This document shows positions 9,401-15,019 of a stretch of 15,068 nt of DNA, piece after piece. Under the pieces are notes generated by a model. The model made no database searches. It had not been told where the DNA came from and saw nothing but the letters and a program-made list of their open reading frames with translations. Numbering within the stretch: the stretch's first letter is position 1; each line of letters starts with the position of its first letter. The position numbers and the translations under genes are program-made. The stretch is from Rodentolepis nana (lineage: Eukaryota > Platyhelminthes > Cestoda > Cyclophyllidea > Hymenolepididae), in contig UZAE01013722.1 of assembly GCA_900617975.1 (NCBI GenBank), forward strand, positions 4,700 to 19,767, in the 5' to 3' direction.

Positions 9401-11717
9401 TCCAGTTGGATAATAGGATTTCCTATTGCAAGTCAGTTTAACCTAAAGTAGTAGGTAGAATACGCAAACACTCGGTGCTTTATAGAGTCGTGTTGCTAGT
9501 TCAATGGACATTTGAACTGCATTACGGAATATATGGTTCTCCAAAGTACTGCATTTAATCGCTTCTTGATCAATAATTTTTGAAATGAGCGACCGTGCGT
9601 AAACTCCTCATCATTTGAACAGAAAAGACTTATACCATTTTCAATCAAACTTCTTTCTTTGCTGTATTTAAATGTGAAAGCACTCCACTTCATTTTCGAG
9701 AAGGCGTTACAATTTGGCAGTTACTGTTCATCTCAACCTCTCCTCTCCCTCCCAAACTTCCATAGATTTGAGCTAGTAACTTTTGTCTTTGTCTTCCAAA
9801 TTGGTAGGCAAATGATAAAACACTATTAGTTTCTTTGCTTTCAAATGAATATAAACAAAGTAATGATATAATGCATAATAACGAGGTCATTGCTTAAACC
9901 TCATATCTACACCCAAAGGCGATAACTTAGCATGATTGCCTCTTGTCAAATAAACTCCAACCTGAAATTTTCCTTGACTTTTAATGGCTAGAAGAGAGGA
10001 ACGTGTCAAGGCTGTTCAATATTTAATTCGTTTCTGAGTTCATTAGCATGAGATCAAGCAAGAAGTGTGATATCAAATCCGATGGTATAAACTTTTGAAC
10101 AAGAGAACTTGATAAAGTAAGCAAAATCCTCTGTGAAGAGTGGACAGATTAGAATTTGCAGAAACTCAATACAGTGGGATTTGTTAAATATTGAATTCAA
10201 TGTCACTTTATCACACACTTTAACTTTTTAAAGGGTTTGGTTCACTACTTTTCTAATTTAGATATTTACCTTTGGTTAATTCATGATACCTTTACCCTTA
10301 TATGGGCATAAGCAATAAATAATCGTTTAGTTAGAGAAAAGAAAAATAGCATTAGACATAAGAAATCGTTAGAAAATTCGTACAATGACTTACGTCAATC
10401 ACAGCAGTGACTCCCTTTCCAGGTCTACACCGAATTTCAATCGGGGATATGGGACAAGTGTATGAGTTTCCCACCATATCCGTTGGAATATCACCACACA
10501 TGCAAATAACGGTGTCTATCAAAGCTGAACAATCGTAGGACAACTTCCTACATTGCAGATTGCATGACTCAACATCCAACTGGGAAAGGTAACAAAAATT
10601 AATAATTTGTACTAACAAATAATAAGTAGGAATTACTGAACTTACTCCGTAGTGCGATGCATAAGAGCAGTAGTGGTATGCTTGGAAAATTCTCTCATTA
10701 TCACACACGTCAGTCACAGTGGACTGGTAACTTAAATATTGAAACGTGAAGAATACCTAAAGCCAAAACAGATGCGTTAAATTTGCATTAGTTTTGATTT
10801 CGTGTGGTTGATAAATGCACATTTAGGCACTTCTTTTATGGAAAATTATTTCCAAGTTATGTTTCGAGGTGAAAATAGAGAATTTTGTACTGTTATAATT
10901 TTCCTATATCAAAAAACATGTAATTTACAAAATCAGCACATCAAATTAATGCCCTAGATAAAGATGTGTTGCAGATGGCTACGTGAAAAAGTCATGTCTC
11001 GTCCAGAGTAATCCGTATGGCAAGATAGCCTGATTGAGAAATGTTCCCTTAACACGCATAATTACATCAACGATAAAGAGGAAACAGCCTTTTAGTGAGT
11101 ATAGAGTTTATTGAACTTATACGCACAGCAAATAAGATGAGTAATTTAATGAATTTAATATATGGATGGAGTGAATATTAATAGTTGATTAGCTGAGAAG
11201 TCCAACCGCACACACACGGTTGCACTCTCCAGAATGTTTAGGTACACTGTTTAATCGTGCTTGGATTGAGTTTACCACTGAAGCCCTTCTAATCTCACAT
11301 TCTGTATAAATTGTAACTAGAAAATTAATTTTCCTTATTCCTTAAGTAGCAAAATCATTTTATGCATGAAGTACATAAGCCTCCTGGTCAATTTTAATGC
11401 ATTCATGTAATTTGTCGAATTTTAAAAGACCAACCATTGTATTCTGAAATATTTCTATTTAAATTAATTGGGAGAAATAGTTGCTACAAACTGAAAATTT
11501 ACAAAAAACGAAAAACGAAATAATTAATTACTGTCAAAATTCAAGAAACAAGCTTGTATTATATGTAAGCACTTCGCAGTATTTTCAACGCTTTTAACGT
11601 CTATTTTATTCGCAACTTTTGTCAAACTACGACAAGATATTTGAAGTAAGGAAAGTTCCAGATTACTTTAAAAGTTAGTGAAAATTAACTTACAAAGTAT
11701 ATGAGAAAGGGCTGCAT
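203..11717 (-). CDS. WSC/PKD-domain polycystin-1-like protein, N-terminal 1131 residues in 14 exons, continues past left edge
   Basis: Large extracellular receptor-type protein of the polycystin-1 kind; family members are ciliary or surface membrane proteins that pair with PKD2 channels. Seen here: signal peptide (about 1-20), WSC module (about 24-77), several Cys-containing beta-rich modules (108-454), then PKD and PKD-like repeats (about 480-1131), including WEFGDG at 540-545, YAWF at 624-627 and DWDDG at 898-902. Exons (high to low): 11694-11717, 10646-10756, 10394-10579, 9010-9249, 8223-8409, 7957-8120, 7505-7717, 6716-6952, 5424-5658, 3796-4230, 2567-2858, 1813-2492, 1454-1624, 203-420. 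Codon phase agrees at all thirteen junctions with no stop, which is strong support for the model. There is no LRR or C-type lectin before the PKD repeats, unlike vertebrate PKD1. The REJ, GAIN, PLAT and membrane regions would lie off the window. Without them, a secreted or single-pass WSC/PKD protein cannot be excluded. Confidence 0.85.
675..690. repeat. Left target-site duplication of SINE-like copy A
   Basis: CCTCTTACCCATCATT, identical to 1030-1045. Its last bases (CATCATTTA) also resemble the edge of the copy at 5131, so part of the match could belong to the element. Confidence 0.65.
691..1029 (+). mobile_element. SINE-like retroposon, copy A, in intron 13
   Basis: About 339 bp flanked by a perfect 16-bp direct repeat (CCTCTTACCCATCATT at 675-690 and 1030-1045), the mark of LINE-type target-primed insertion. 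Similar sequence occurs at 4782-5131, 14472-14719 and 1-130. It has no coding capacity. The right half is an internal duplication (871-934 and 968-1031). Confidence 0.75.
1030..1045. repeat. Right target-site duplication of SINE-like copy A
   Basis: CCTCTTACCCATCATT, identical to 675-690; follows directly after the GGTGCA end of the element. Confidence 0.65.
1454..1624 (-). CDS. Exon 13: end strands of a PKD-like repeat
   Basis: Residues 1002 (split codon, Ser) to 1058, phase 1 out. Acceptor GCATCAG|CT, donor CAG|GTTGGT (non-consensus at +3 but phase-correct). GIWTYTIFMTNGFSSHSYNLTVEI matches the final G-x-Y-x-V strands and N-F-S-S turn of a PKD repeat that starts in exon 12. The sentence-final ENVGPP leads straight into exon 14. 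Confidence 0.83.
1813..2492 (-). CDS. Exon 12: PKD domain with DWDDG motif, flanked by PKD-like segments
   Basis: The longest exon, residues 775-1001 plus one base. Acceptor ATATTTCAG after an AT-rich tract, donor GTAAGT. A PKD repeat is clear: VSIDWDDG (895-902), HTYTKGGQYSIQTV (919-932). An N-terminal segment (about 777-870) and a C-terminal segment (about 950-1001) have the beta-strand rhythm of further PKD-like folds. Sequons NLS and NQT lie in the first half. Confidence 0.9.
2567..2858 (-). CDS. Exon 11: diverged PKD-like domain
   Basis: Residue 678 (split codon, Gly) to two bases of codon 775. Acceptor CTCTTCAG|GT, donor AAAA|GTAATA, phase 2 out, matched exactly by exon 12. The order of strands and the late IGQHKVSIEL stretch (737-746) resemble the G-x-Y-x-V-x-V end of a PKD repeat, although the W-D-F-G-D motif is absent. 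Confidence 0.83.
2859..3795 (-). other. Intron 10, about 0.94 kb
   Basis: Holds the inverted repeat 2938-3015; 3016-3795 contains short chance open frames only. Confidence 0.7.
2938..3015. repeat. Imperfect inverted repeat in intron 10
   Basis: Arms 2938-2964 and 2992-3015 (GTTTAAACAAA...ATCACC against its reverse complement, small gaps) enclose 27 bp that hold two CCAAGGGA direct repeats. It lies about 80 bp upstream of the exon 11 acceptor. Could be a short MITE-like relic or an intronic hairpin. Confidence 0.6.
3796..4230 (-). CDS. Exon 10: two PKD domains
   Basis: Residues 534-677, phase 1 out. Acceptor CTTCCACAG, donor CAG|GTAACT. PKD repeat 1 has the signature YIWEFGDG (538-545), the H-M-F turn (558-560) and the V-T-I-T-T end strand. 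PKD repeat 2 has NVTYAWF (621-627), a DHAGSYHVSV turn-strand pair (646-655) and ASNAFSSAEATTTV (657-670). These are classic PKD features: a beta-sandwich of about 80-90 residues used in cell-cell or ligand contacts. Confidence 0.93.
4231..5423 (-). other. Intron 9, about 1.2 kb
   Basis: Splits a PKD repeat between exons 9 and 10 and is largely filled by SINE-like copy B; 4240-4780 is AT-rich without recognisable content. Confidence 0.7.
4782..5131 (-). mobile_element. SINE-like retroposon, copy B, in intron 9
   Basis: Reverse-oriented relative of copy A. Shared marks (as read on plus): TGGTGCACCCTGGGTAA near 4808, GTCGACTTCTGAAT near 4861, GAAGTTCGAAGTC near 5064 and CTAATGATAACTATCA near 5085. 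No clear target-site duplication. It has only one copy of the internal segment that is doubled in copy A. Confidence 0.7.
5424..5658 (-). CDS. Exon 9: beta-rich domain and start of first clear PKD repeat
   Basis: Residues 455-532 plus one base of codon 533. Acceptor TTTGTAG|AT. The donor AAG|GTCAAT is weak but is the one whose phase (1) fits exon 10, where G joins AG to make Glu 533. The last part (SELLLLTLDQ) would be an early strand of the PKD repeat completed in exon 10. Confidence 0.78.
5659..6715 (-). other. Intron 8, about 1.06 kb
   Basis: Carries the diverged dispersed repeat at 5783-5950; the rest (5951-6715) shows nothing clear. Confidence 0.7.
5783..5950 (+). repeat. Dispersed repeat, diverged copy inside intron 8
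   Basis: Contains in the same order the blocks CCAATCATTA, AATCCGCCAT, ACATCTGTTTT, CTATAGCT, TAGCTTAGTTAGCTCTGGGA found at 12230-12440, but only one copy of the right-hand unit, so it has not expanded into a tandem array. Confidence 0.55.
6716..6952 (-). CDS. Exon 8: beta-rich extracellular module
   Basis: Residues 376-454, phase 0 at both ends. Acceptor CGGCAG|GT after a pyrimidine-rich tract, donor AAG|GTAAGA. The central part PFRVEVGDRIALL looks like a beta-sandwich strand pair. A single cysteine (C415). The basic tail RLRQKRFK at the end is unusual for an ectodomain. Confidence 0.78.
6953..7504 (-). other. Intron 7, about 0.55 kb
   Basis: AT-rich sequence, nothing recognised. Confidence 0.7.
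7505..7717 (-). CDS. Exon 7: four-cysteine extracellular module
   Basis: Residues 305-375 with cysteines at 310, 323, 333 and 346, probably two disulphides. Acceptor TTCTAG|AT. The donor AAG|GTTAGA is chosen for its -1 G and +5 G; an in-frame alternative 6 bp earlier (ATC|GTTAAG) would drop residues VK. Contains the NVT sequon at 352-354. No family recognised. Confidence 0.72.
7957..8120 (-). CDS. Exon 6: extracellular segment of unassigned family
   Basis: Residue 250 (codon split with exon 5, giving Ser) to residue 304. Acceptor ATTTAG|GT, donor GTAAGT, leaving phase 0. It holds one cysteine (C270) and a Gly/Ser-rich start, with an amphipathic stretch near its end. Phase agreement with both neighbours is the main support; no domain recognised. 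Confidence 0.75.
8223..8409 (-). CDS. Exon 5: possible PKD-like or Ig-like segment with a Cys pair
   Basis: Residues 188-249, phase 0 in and phase 1 out. Acceptor TGTGCAG, donor A|GTAAGT. C210 and C222 could form a disulphide. The VTWG at 236-239 resembles the central strand of a PKD or Ig-like fold, but the region is too diverged for a firm call. N-glycosylation sequon NRT at 198-200. Confidence 0.75.
8410..9009 (-). other. Intron 4, about 0.6 kb
   Basis: AT-rich sequence, nothing recognised. Confidence 0.7.
9010..9249 (-). CDS. Exon 4: beta-rich extracellular segment of unassigned family
   Basis: Residues 108-187, phase 0 at both ends. Donor AAG|GTAAGA. The chosen acceptor follows a long pyrimidine tract and reads TTTGAAG|GC. 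A second in-frame acceptor 21 bp upstream (AACAG at 9271) would add LLFLSLK. Alternating hydrophobic and polar residues suggest beta strands; there are no cysteines. No family recognised. Confidence 0.75.
9250..10393 (-). other. Intron 3, about 1.14 kb
   Basis: No coding exon, RNA or clear repeat seen. Two open frames at 9496-9890 lack homology features and fitting splice phases. Confidence 0.65.
10394..10579 (-). CDS. Exon 3: second half of WSC domain plus Cys-containing linker
   Basis: Residues 46-107. Acceptor TTTCCCAG, donor GTAAGT, phase 0. The stretch from L46 to D75, with VESCNLQC and ICMCGD, fits the WSC signature (VESC..xC, then CxCG), with cysteines at 51, 55, 62, 71 and 73. C87 and C96 follow. 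WSC domains are putative carbohydrate-binding modules and are found at the N-terminus of polycystin-1 and of yeast stress sensors. Confidence 0.88.
10646..10756 (-). CDS. Exon 2: end of signal peptide, first half of WSC domain
   Basis: Residues 9-45. Acceptor CTTTAG, donor GTAAGT, phase 0 at both ends. The first part is hydrophobic and completes the secretion signal; cleavage is likely near residues 17-22. C26 and C38 open the Cys pattern of the WSC module, which continues across the short 66-bp intron into exon 3. Confidence 0.85.
10757..11693 (-). other. Intron 1, about 0.94 kb
   Basis: GT at 11693, AG at 10757-10758. AT-rich; its first 138 bases belong to the duplicated 5' block. Apart from a short CA-rich patch near 11208 nothing is recognisable. 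Confidence 0.7.
11694..11717 (-). CDS. Exon 1 coding part: start codon and first 8 residues (MQPFLIYF)
   Basis: Start codon at 11717-11715 followed by seven hydrophobic-leaning codons, then donor GTAAGT at 11693. It joins in phase 0 to exon 2, whose first residues (VFFTFQYL) complete a signal-peptide hydrophobic core, so this ATG is the natural start. The upstream limit of the transcribed exon is not visible. The whole exon with its flank is duplicated upstream, near 13111-13134. Confidence 0.78.
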
Positions 11718-11817
11718 AATCTTCACAATTTTCCTCGGCGTCTAATAAGACTCACCAACAGCGAGTGTTAACTGATACTAAACACAAAAGACCGTTCTCT
11801 TTCCATCCCTCCATGCT

Positions 11818-11831
11818 CTCAACATGGCAAC
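11818..11831 (-). promoter_or_regulatory. X-box-like half site, 101 bp upstream of the ATG
   Basis: On the gene strand GTTGCCATGTTGAG: the left half GTTGCC-AT is the canonical RFX half site, the right half is degenerate. Retained base for base in the distal copy at 13235-13248, also 101 bp from its ATG. Confidence 0.4.
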
Positions 11832-11865
11832 TAGAATGCTTTTCAAATCAGTTTGAATAGAATCT

Positions 11866-11879
11866 GTTGCTATGGTAAG
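11866..11879 (-). promoter_or_regulatory. X-box-like RFX site, 149 bp upstream of the ATG
   Basis: On the gene strand CTTACCATAGCAAC, which fits RYYNYY-WW-RRNRAC at 13 of 14 positions. Its distance from the start codon is in the range known for X-boxes of ciliary genes in nematodes. The distal copy has the related CTCACCATAGCAAC at 13283-13296 with identical spacing to its ATG. Confidence 0.5.
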
Positions 11880-11960
11880 TGGAATCAGATCTCAAATACA
11901 TGTAAAATATCACCTTTAAGTTGAACATAGCAAGGAAGAGAAATCATAGATATTAAAATG

Positions 11961-11974
11961 GTTGCTATGGCACT
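11961..11974 (-). promoter_or_regulatory. Third X-box-like half site, 244 bp upstream of the ATG
   Basis: Plus-strand GTTGCTATGGCACT: good left half and AT spacer, diverged right half. Distal-copy counterpart GTTGCTATGACACT at 13397-13410. Weaker than the 149-bp site. Confidence 0.3.
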
Positions 11975-12229
11975 AGGTGACCGGGAAAGTATCAAAAGTG
12001 GCAGCTGCTAGGACAAAGTGCTACCTTTATTGTATATATTATTAATTTATTGCAACATAAATTAAATTTCTAAATCACACATTTGTAAAGTATTAATATT
12101 TAATAGCGTACAAATTTTGGTATTGTAGATAGAAGGAAATTTTCAAATTTTCAAATCCTTGTGCTGATTTGTGGGACACGTCATCGCATGCCTGCACGCC
12201 ATGATTGGGAGGTGCGACCGTACAAACTG

Positions 12230-12440
12230 TGACCAATCATTAACCTCTGTTTGTTTAACCTAATCCGCCATCCTGATCATGATTAAGCTTCTTGCGTGTA
12301 CACTTTAACCGCGATATACTAACTGTATAAACGTGCTCCGTGTTACACATCTGTTTCGCTACTACTGAATAAATGTTCCGTGCTACACGTCTGTATCCTC
12401 TGTAGCTGGACTATAGCTTAGCTTGTTCTGGGAGTCTAGC
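12230..12440 (+). repeat. Dispersed repeat, upstream copy (seed of the minisatellite)
   Basis: Shares ordered blocks with 5783-5950: CCAATCATTA, AATCCGCCAT, ACATCTGTTT, a TATAGCT stretch, TAGCTTAG and CTGGGA. The minisatellite is built from the right-hand end of this repeat. Family and exact ends unknown. Confidence 0.6.
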
Positions 12441-12945
12441 TAGATGTTGGAGAATTCTCCGTGCTACTCGTCTGTTTCCTTTATAGCTGGGCTATGGTTT
12501 AGCTGGTTCTGGGAGTCTAGCTAGATGTAGGAGAATCTCCCTGGTTCTGGGAGTCTAGCTAGACGTTGGAGAATCTGCCGTTCTGGGAGTCTAGCTAGAT
12601 GTAGGAGAATCTGCCACAGATATAAACGCGCTCCGTGCTACACGTCTGTTTTCTTTATAGCTGAGCTATAGCTTAGCTGTTCTCTAGCTAGAGGTTGGAG
12701 AATCTGCCATAGAGATTTCTGATTCCTAGCTAGATGTTGGAGAATCTGCCATAGAAATTTCTGAGCCGGTAGCTAGATGTTTGAGAATCTGCCATGGAGA
12801 TTTCTGAGTCGGTCTAGATGTAGGAGAATCTGCCAAAGAGATTTCTGAGTCAGGAGAATCTGCCATAGAGATTTCTAAGTCAGTCAGGCTTTACTTAGGG
12901 AATCTGCCATAGAGATTTCTGAGTCAGTCAGGCTTTACTAGTGTG
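12420..12945. repeat. Complex minisatellite between the two 5' blocks
   Basis: Three kinds of unit alternate. Unit a, TTCTGGGAGTCTAGCTAGA followed by TGTTGGAGAATCTGCC, occurs at 12426, 12507, 12545 and 12581. Shortened forms then lose the TTCTGGG end and add unit b, ATAGAGATTTCTGAGTC, about every 40-50 bp from 12710 to 12925. Unit c (CTCCGTGCTACACGTCTG plus a TATAGCTG stretch) recurs near 12378, 12457 and 12630. The palindrome TCTAGCTAGA lies in most a units. Confidence 0.88.
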
Positions 12946-12984
12946 GCAATCCGCTACAGATTTAATAAAAATAAGGGTGCGCGT

Positions 12985-13502
12985 GTATTATATGTAAGCA
13001 CTTCACAGTATGAACAACTTTTTTACTTACAACTTTAGTCAAATTACGGCAAGATATTCAAAGTACGTAAAGTTCCAGATTACTTTAAACTTTAGTGAAA
13101 ATTAACTTACAAGGTATATGAGAAAGGGCTACATAATCTTCACAGTTTTCCTTGGCGCCTAATAGGACTCACCAACGGGGAACATTAAATGATTCTAAAC
13201 ACAAAAGACCGTTTACTTTTCATGTCTCCATGCTCTCAACATGGCAACAAGAATTCGGTTCAAACTAATTTGAATGCAATTTGTTGCTATGGTGAGTAGA
13301 GTAAGGTCTCAATTAAATGTAAAATAGCACTTTTAAAACCATATAATCGAAATTACTTGAACATGTTGAGGATGAGAAACCATAGATATTAAAATGGTTG
13401 CTATGACACTAAGAGACAGGGAGGTATCAAAAGTAGCAGCTGCTAGGAAACGGTGCTTTCTTCATAGTATACAATGTTGATTTATTGCTACAATAATTAA
13501 AA
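12985..13502 (-). repeat. Distal copy of duplicated 5' block, with disabled exon 1
   Basis: Second copy of the 5' block. The exon-1 equivalent at 13111-13134 keeps its length and its GTAAGT donor, but codon 2 is TAG instead of CAG, so the ATG codes for nothing. Relative to the proximal copy it has an insertion of about 21 bp near 13345 and lacks about 12 bp near 13017. Confidence 0.85.
13111..13134 (-). pseudogene. Relic or non-coding version of exon 1
   Basis: Reads ATG TAG CCC TTT CTC ATA TAC CTT then GTAAGT. Apart from the stop at codon 2 and a Phe-to-Leu change at codon 8 it equals exon 1 (MQPFLIYF). Because the splice donor is intact it could still serve as an alternative untranslated first exon; exon 2 has no in-frame ATG, so such an mRNA would need another start. 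Confidence 0.75.
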
Positions 13503-14471
13503 GTCTTCATAAAACCGCGCTGACTTGAAGAGCGAATGCTTGCTTGCACTTTCCATTGCAAATCGATAATCGATTTCTGATGGAGATAATTGCAAGAGAG
13601 AAGATGGTCTTATGGAGTATTTGAGCGATAATAAGAGATTCCACCGAATTAGAAGAGATTTGTTGCATTAATATACATGGATACAAAAGGGACAGACTAA
13701 AGAGAGTACATTTATTAAAAAATGGAGTAAAATTAGTGTCCAATTAGTTCAATCAAGATCACTTTTAGGCATGCTCAACGAAATTTTATTAGATTTGAGG
13801 CAGACGTTGGTGCGATTTCCCATTTCTATGACTCTTAGTTGCCCTTCATTAAGGTATCACCATTCGGACTCAATGAAGAAGGCAAGAATAGGCCTGTAGC
13901 CCAAATAGATGTTTTTTAGCAATAATACATAGCATACATTGCATTATTTATTATTATTACTAAGTTATGTAGACTTAAGCTTAATAATTGGCTTGAAAAT
14001 ACTAGCAAGCCATGGCAATCATTAAAATCTTGTCTTTAAGCCTAAATTTTATTTTCCTCAACTTAGGTAGACTACTGTCAAGTCCGCGTGTCCCATTCAT
14101 TTCAGTTGCATTCCTCATGCGATTCAATTCTGTTTGAGTCTTGTTCCCATTTCAATCTGCCATTAGCGTGAGGTTTTTAATTCGCCTTTTTATGAGTTAC
14201 GCTTCCAGTGGTCGTATGACTGCTGATCCTTTCATTCTTTTTCAGACCAACTAACCCTCTTTCACAATAGAGAACGATGATATTTGTTGCTCCTCTAACA
14301 TATTTAACAGTCGATTCCGTATGGCAGAAGCGTGTGCAGTTTTTAGCCTCTAATAGTTAATTTTTTCAACCAAATTAAAGCCAAGCAAGCGGGCATAAAA
14401 ATGAGTATTTGGCAATAAATGATGGCGTGATATCATTGAACACTTTATTTCTAAATAAAGACTAATTGACT
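13503..14471. other. Upstream intergenic region without recognisable genes
   Basis: About 1 kb of AT-rich DNA with stops in all frames at short intervals. The only structure noted is the palindrome at 13560-13576 and a short TTATTA run near 13945. Confidence 0.6.
13560..13576. other. Perfect palindrome AAATCGATAATCGATTT
   Basis: Eight-base arms around a single A. It contains overlapping ATCGAT cores like those bound by DREF or Cut-type factors. It lies about 430 bp upstream of the distal ATG relic; function unknown. Confidence 0.4.
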
Positions 14472-14598
14472 ATTATTATTATTTCAAATGGCAGGCTTTG
14501 TGATATTTATCATTAGCCCCAAATGCCGAGTAATAGACTTTTTCGCCGTATGAATATACGTTGTCCAGGCTGTACCACGTGAAGGTAAGTCTATCGCA

Positions 14599-14660
14599 CA
14601 CCCCAGTGGTAGAGCATTCGACTATTTGAATGTCATGCGGTTATGTGGTTCCTCCTTAAT
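14599..14660 (+). other. tRNA-like (pol III A-box-like) segment of copy C
   Basis: CAGTGGTAGAGCATTCGA matches the D-arm/A-box region of a tRNA; a weak B-box-like GTGGTTCCTCC follows about 40 bp on. It cannot fold as a complete tRNA by eye, so it is a SINE promoter relic rather than a tRNA gene. Confidence 0.5.
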
Positions 14661-14719
14661 AAAGACCAACTGATTGTCAAAGTTATTTAAAACCAAAAAA
14701 TAGCATATAGGCCGAGATC
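14644..14719 (+). repeat. Tail repeat, first copy
   Basis: 76 bp matching 14944-15019 with about 8 differences; shared core includes AAGTTATTTAAAACCAAAAA. Confidence 0.85.
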
Positions 14720-14943
14720 TCAAAAATTCTCACAATTACTCAGGTAACGATTTTCATTTACAGCCCAAAATTGATTTCTTCCAAAAACTACAAGAAATGT
14801 TTTTCTTCTCTATAAACAAAGCTAATGCAAAACAGTGAGTACCTAACTTCCTCGTCAACACTGAGTCTCTAAATTTGCACTTAAACTCTCTTTGAATCAC
14901 TAATCTTAATTCCGATATATCCATGTATTCAGAAGCTGGATTG

Positions 14944-15019
14944 TGTGGTTTCTCCTTAAAAAAGACCAATTGATTGTCGAAGTTATTTAAAACCAAAAAA
15001 TAACATATAGGCAGCGATC
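14944..15019 (+). repeat. Tail repeat, second copy
   Basis: 76 bp, exactly 300 bp to the right of the first copy, about 89% identical by hand count. Probably the end of a second truncated element of the same family. Confidence 0.85.

Larger units (their letters stand above)
11556..12066 (-). repeat. Gene-proximal copy of duplicated 5' block (exon 1 plus promoter region)
   Basis: About 510 bp that reappear at 12985-13502 in the same orientation, with identity of roughly four bases in five and a few small indels. It contains the first bases of intron 1, exon 1 with its ATG, and about 350 bp of upstream DNA with X-box-like motifs. Seen directly by line-by-line comparison; exact identity was not computed. 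Confidence 0.85.
14472..14719 (+). mobile_element. SINE-like retroposon, copy C, with tRNA-like segment
   Basis: Begins TTTCAAATGGCAGG like copy A, then jumps from CATTAGCCCC directly to TAATAGACTTTTT, so the middle of about 150 bp is missing. It runs on past the point where copy A ends, through a stretch with CCCCAGTGGTAGAGCATTCGA, the A-box region of a tRNA (closest in look to tRNA-Cys), and a tail ending near 14719 that is repeated at 14944-15019. Confidence 0.65.

Noticed and set aside
9496..9890. Two adjacent open frames on the minus strand inside intron 3
   Set aside because: No domain features and no acceptor/donor pair that would keep the phase 0 link between exons 3 and 4.
12420..12945. 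CRISPR-like regular repeats
   Set aside because: Units vary in length and are adjacent rather than separated by unique spacers; the gene structure around is eukaryotic, so this is a minisatellite.
13507..13743. Open frame of 78 codons on the minus strand
   Set aside because: Low-complexity hydrophobic translation, no support from splice sites or homology features.
14599..14660. Functional tRNA gene
   Set aside because: Only the A-box side is tRNA-like; acceptor stem and a proper B box are missing.
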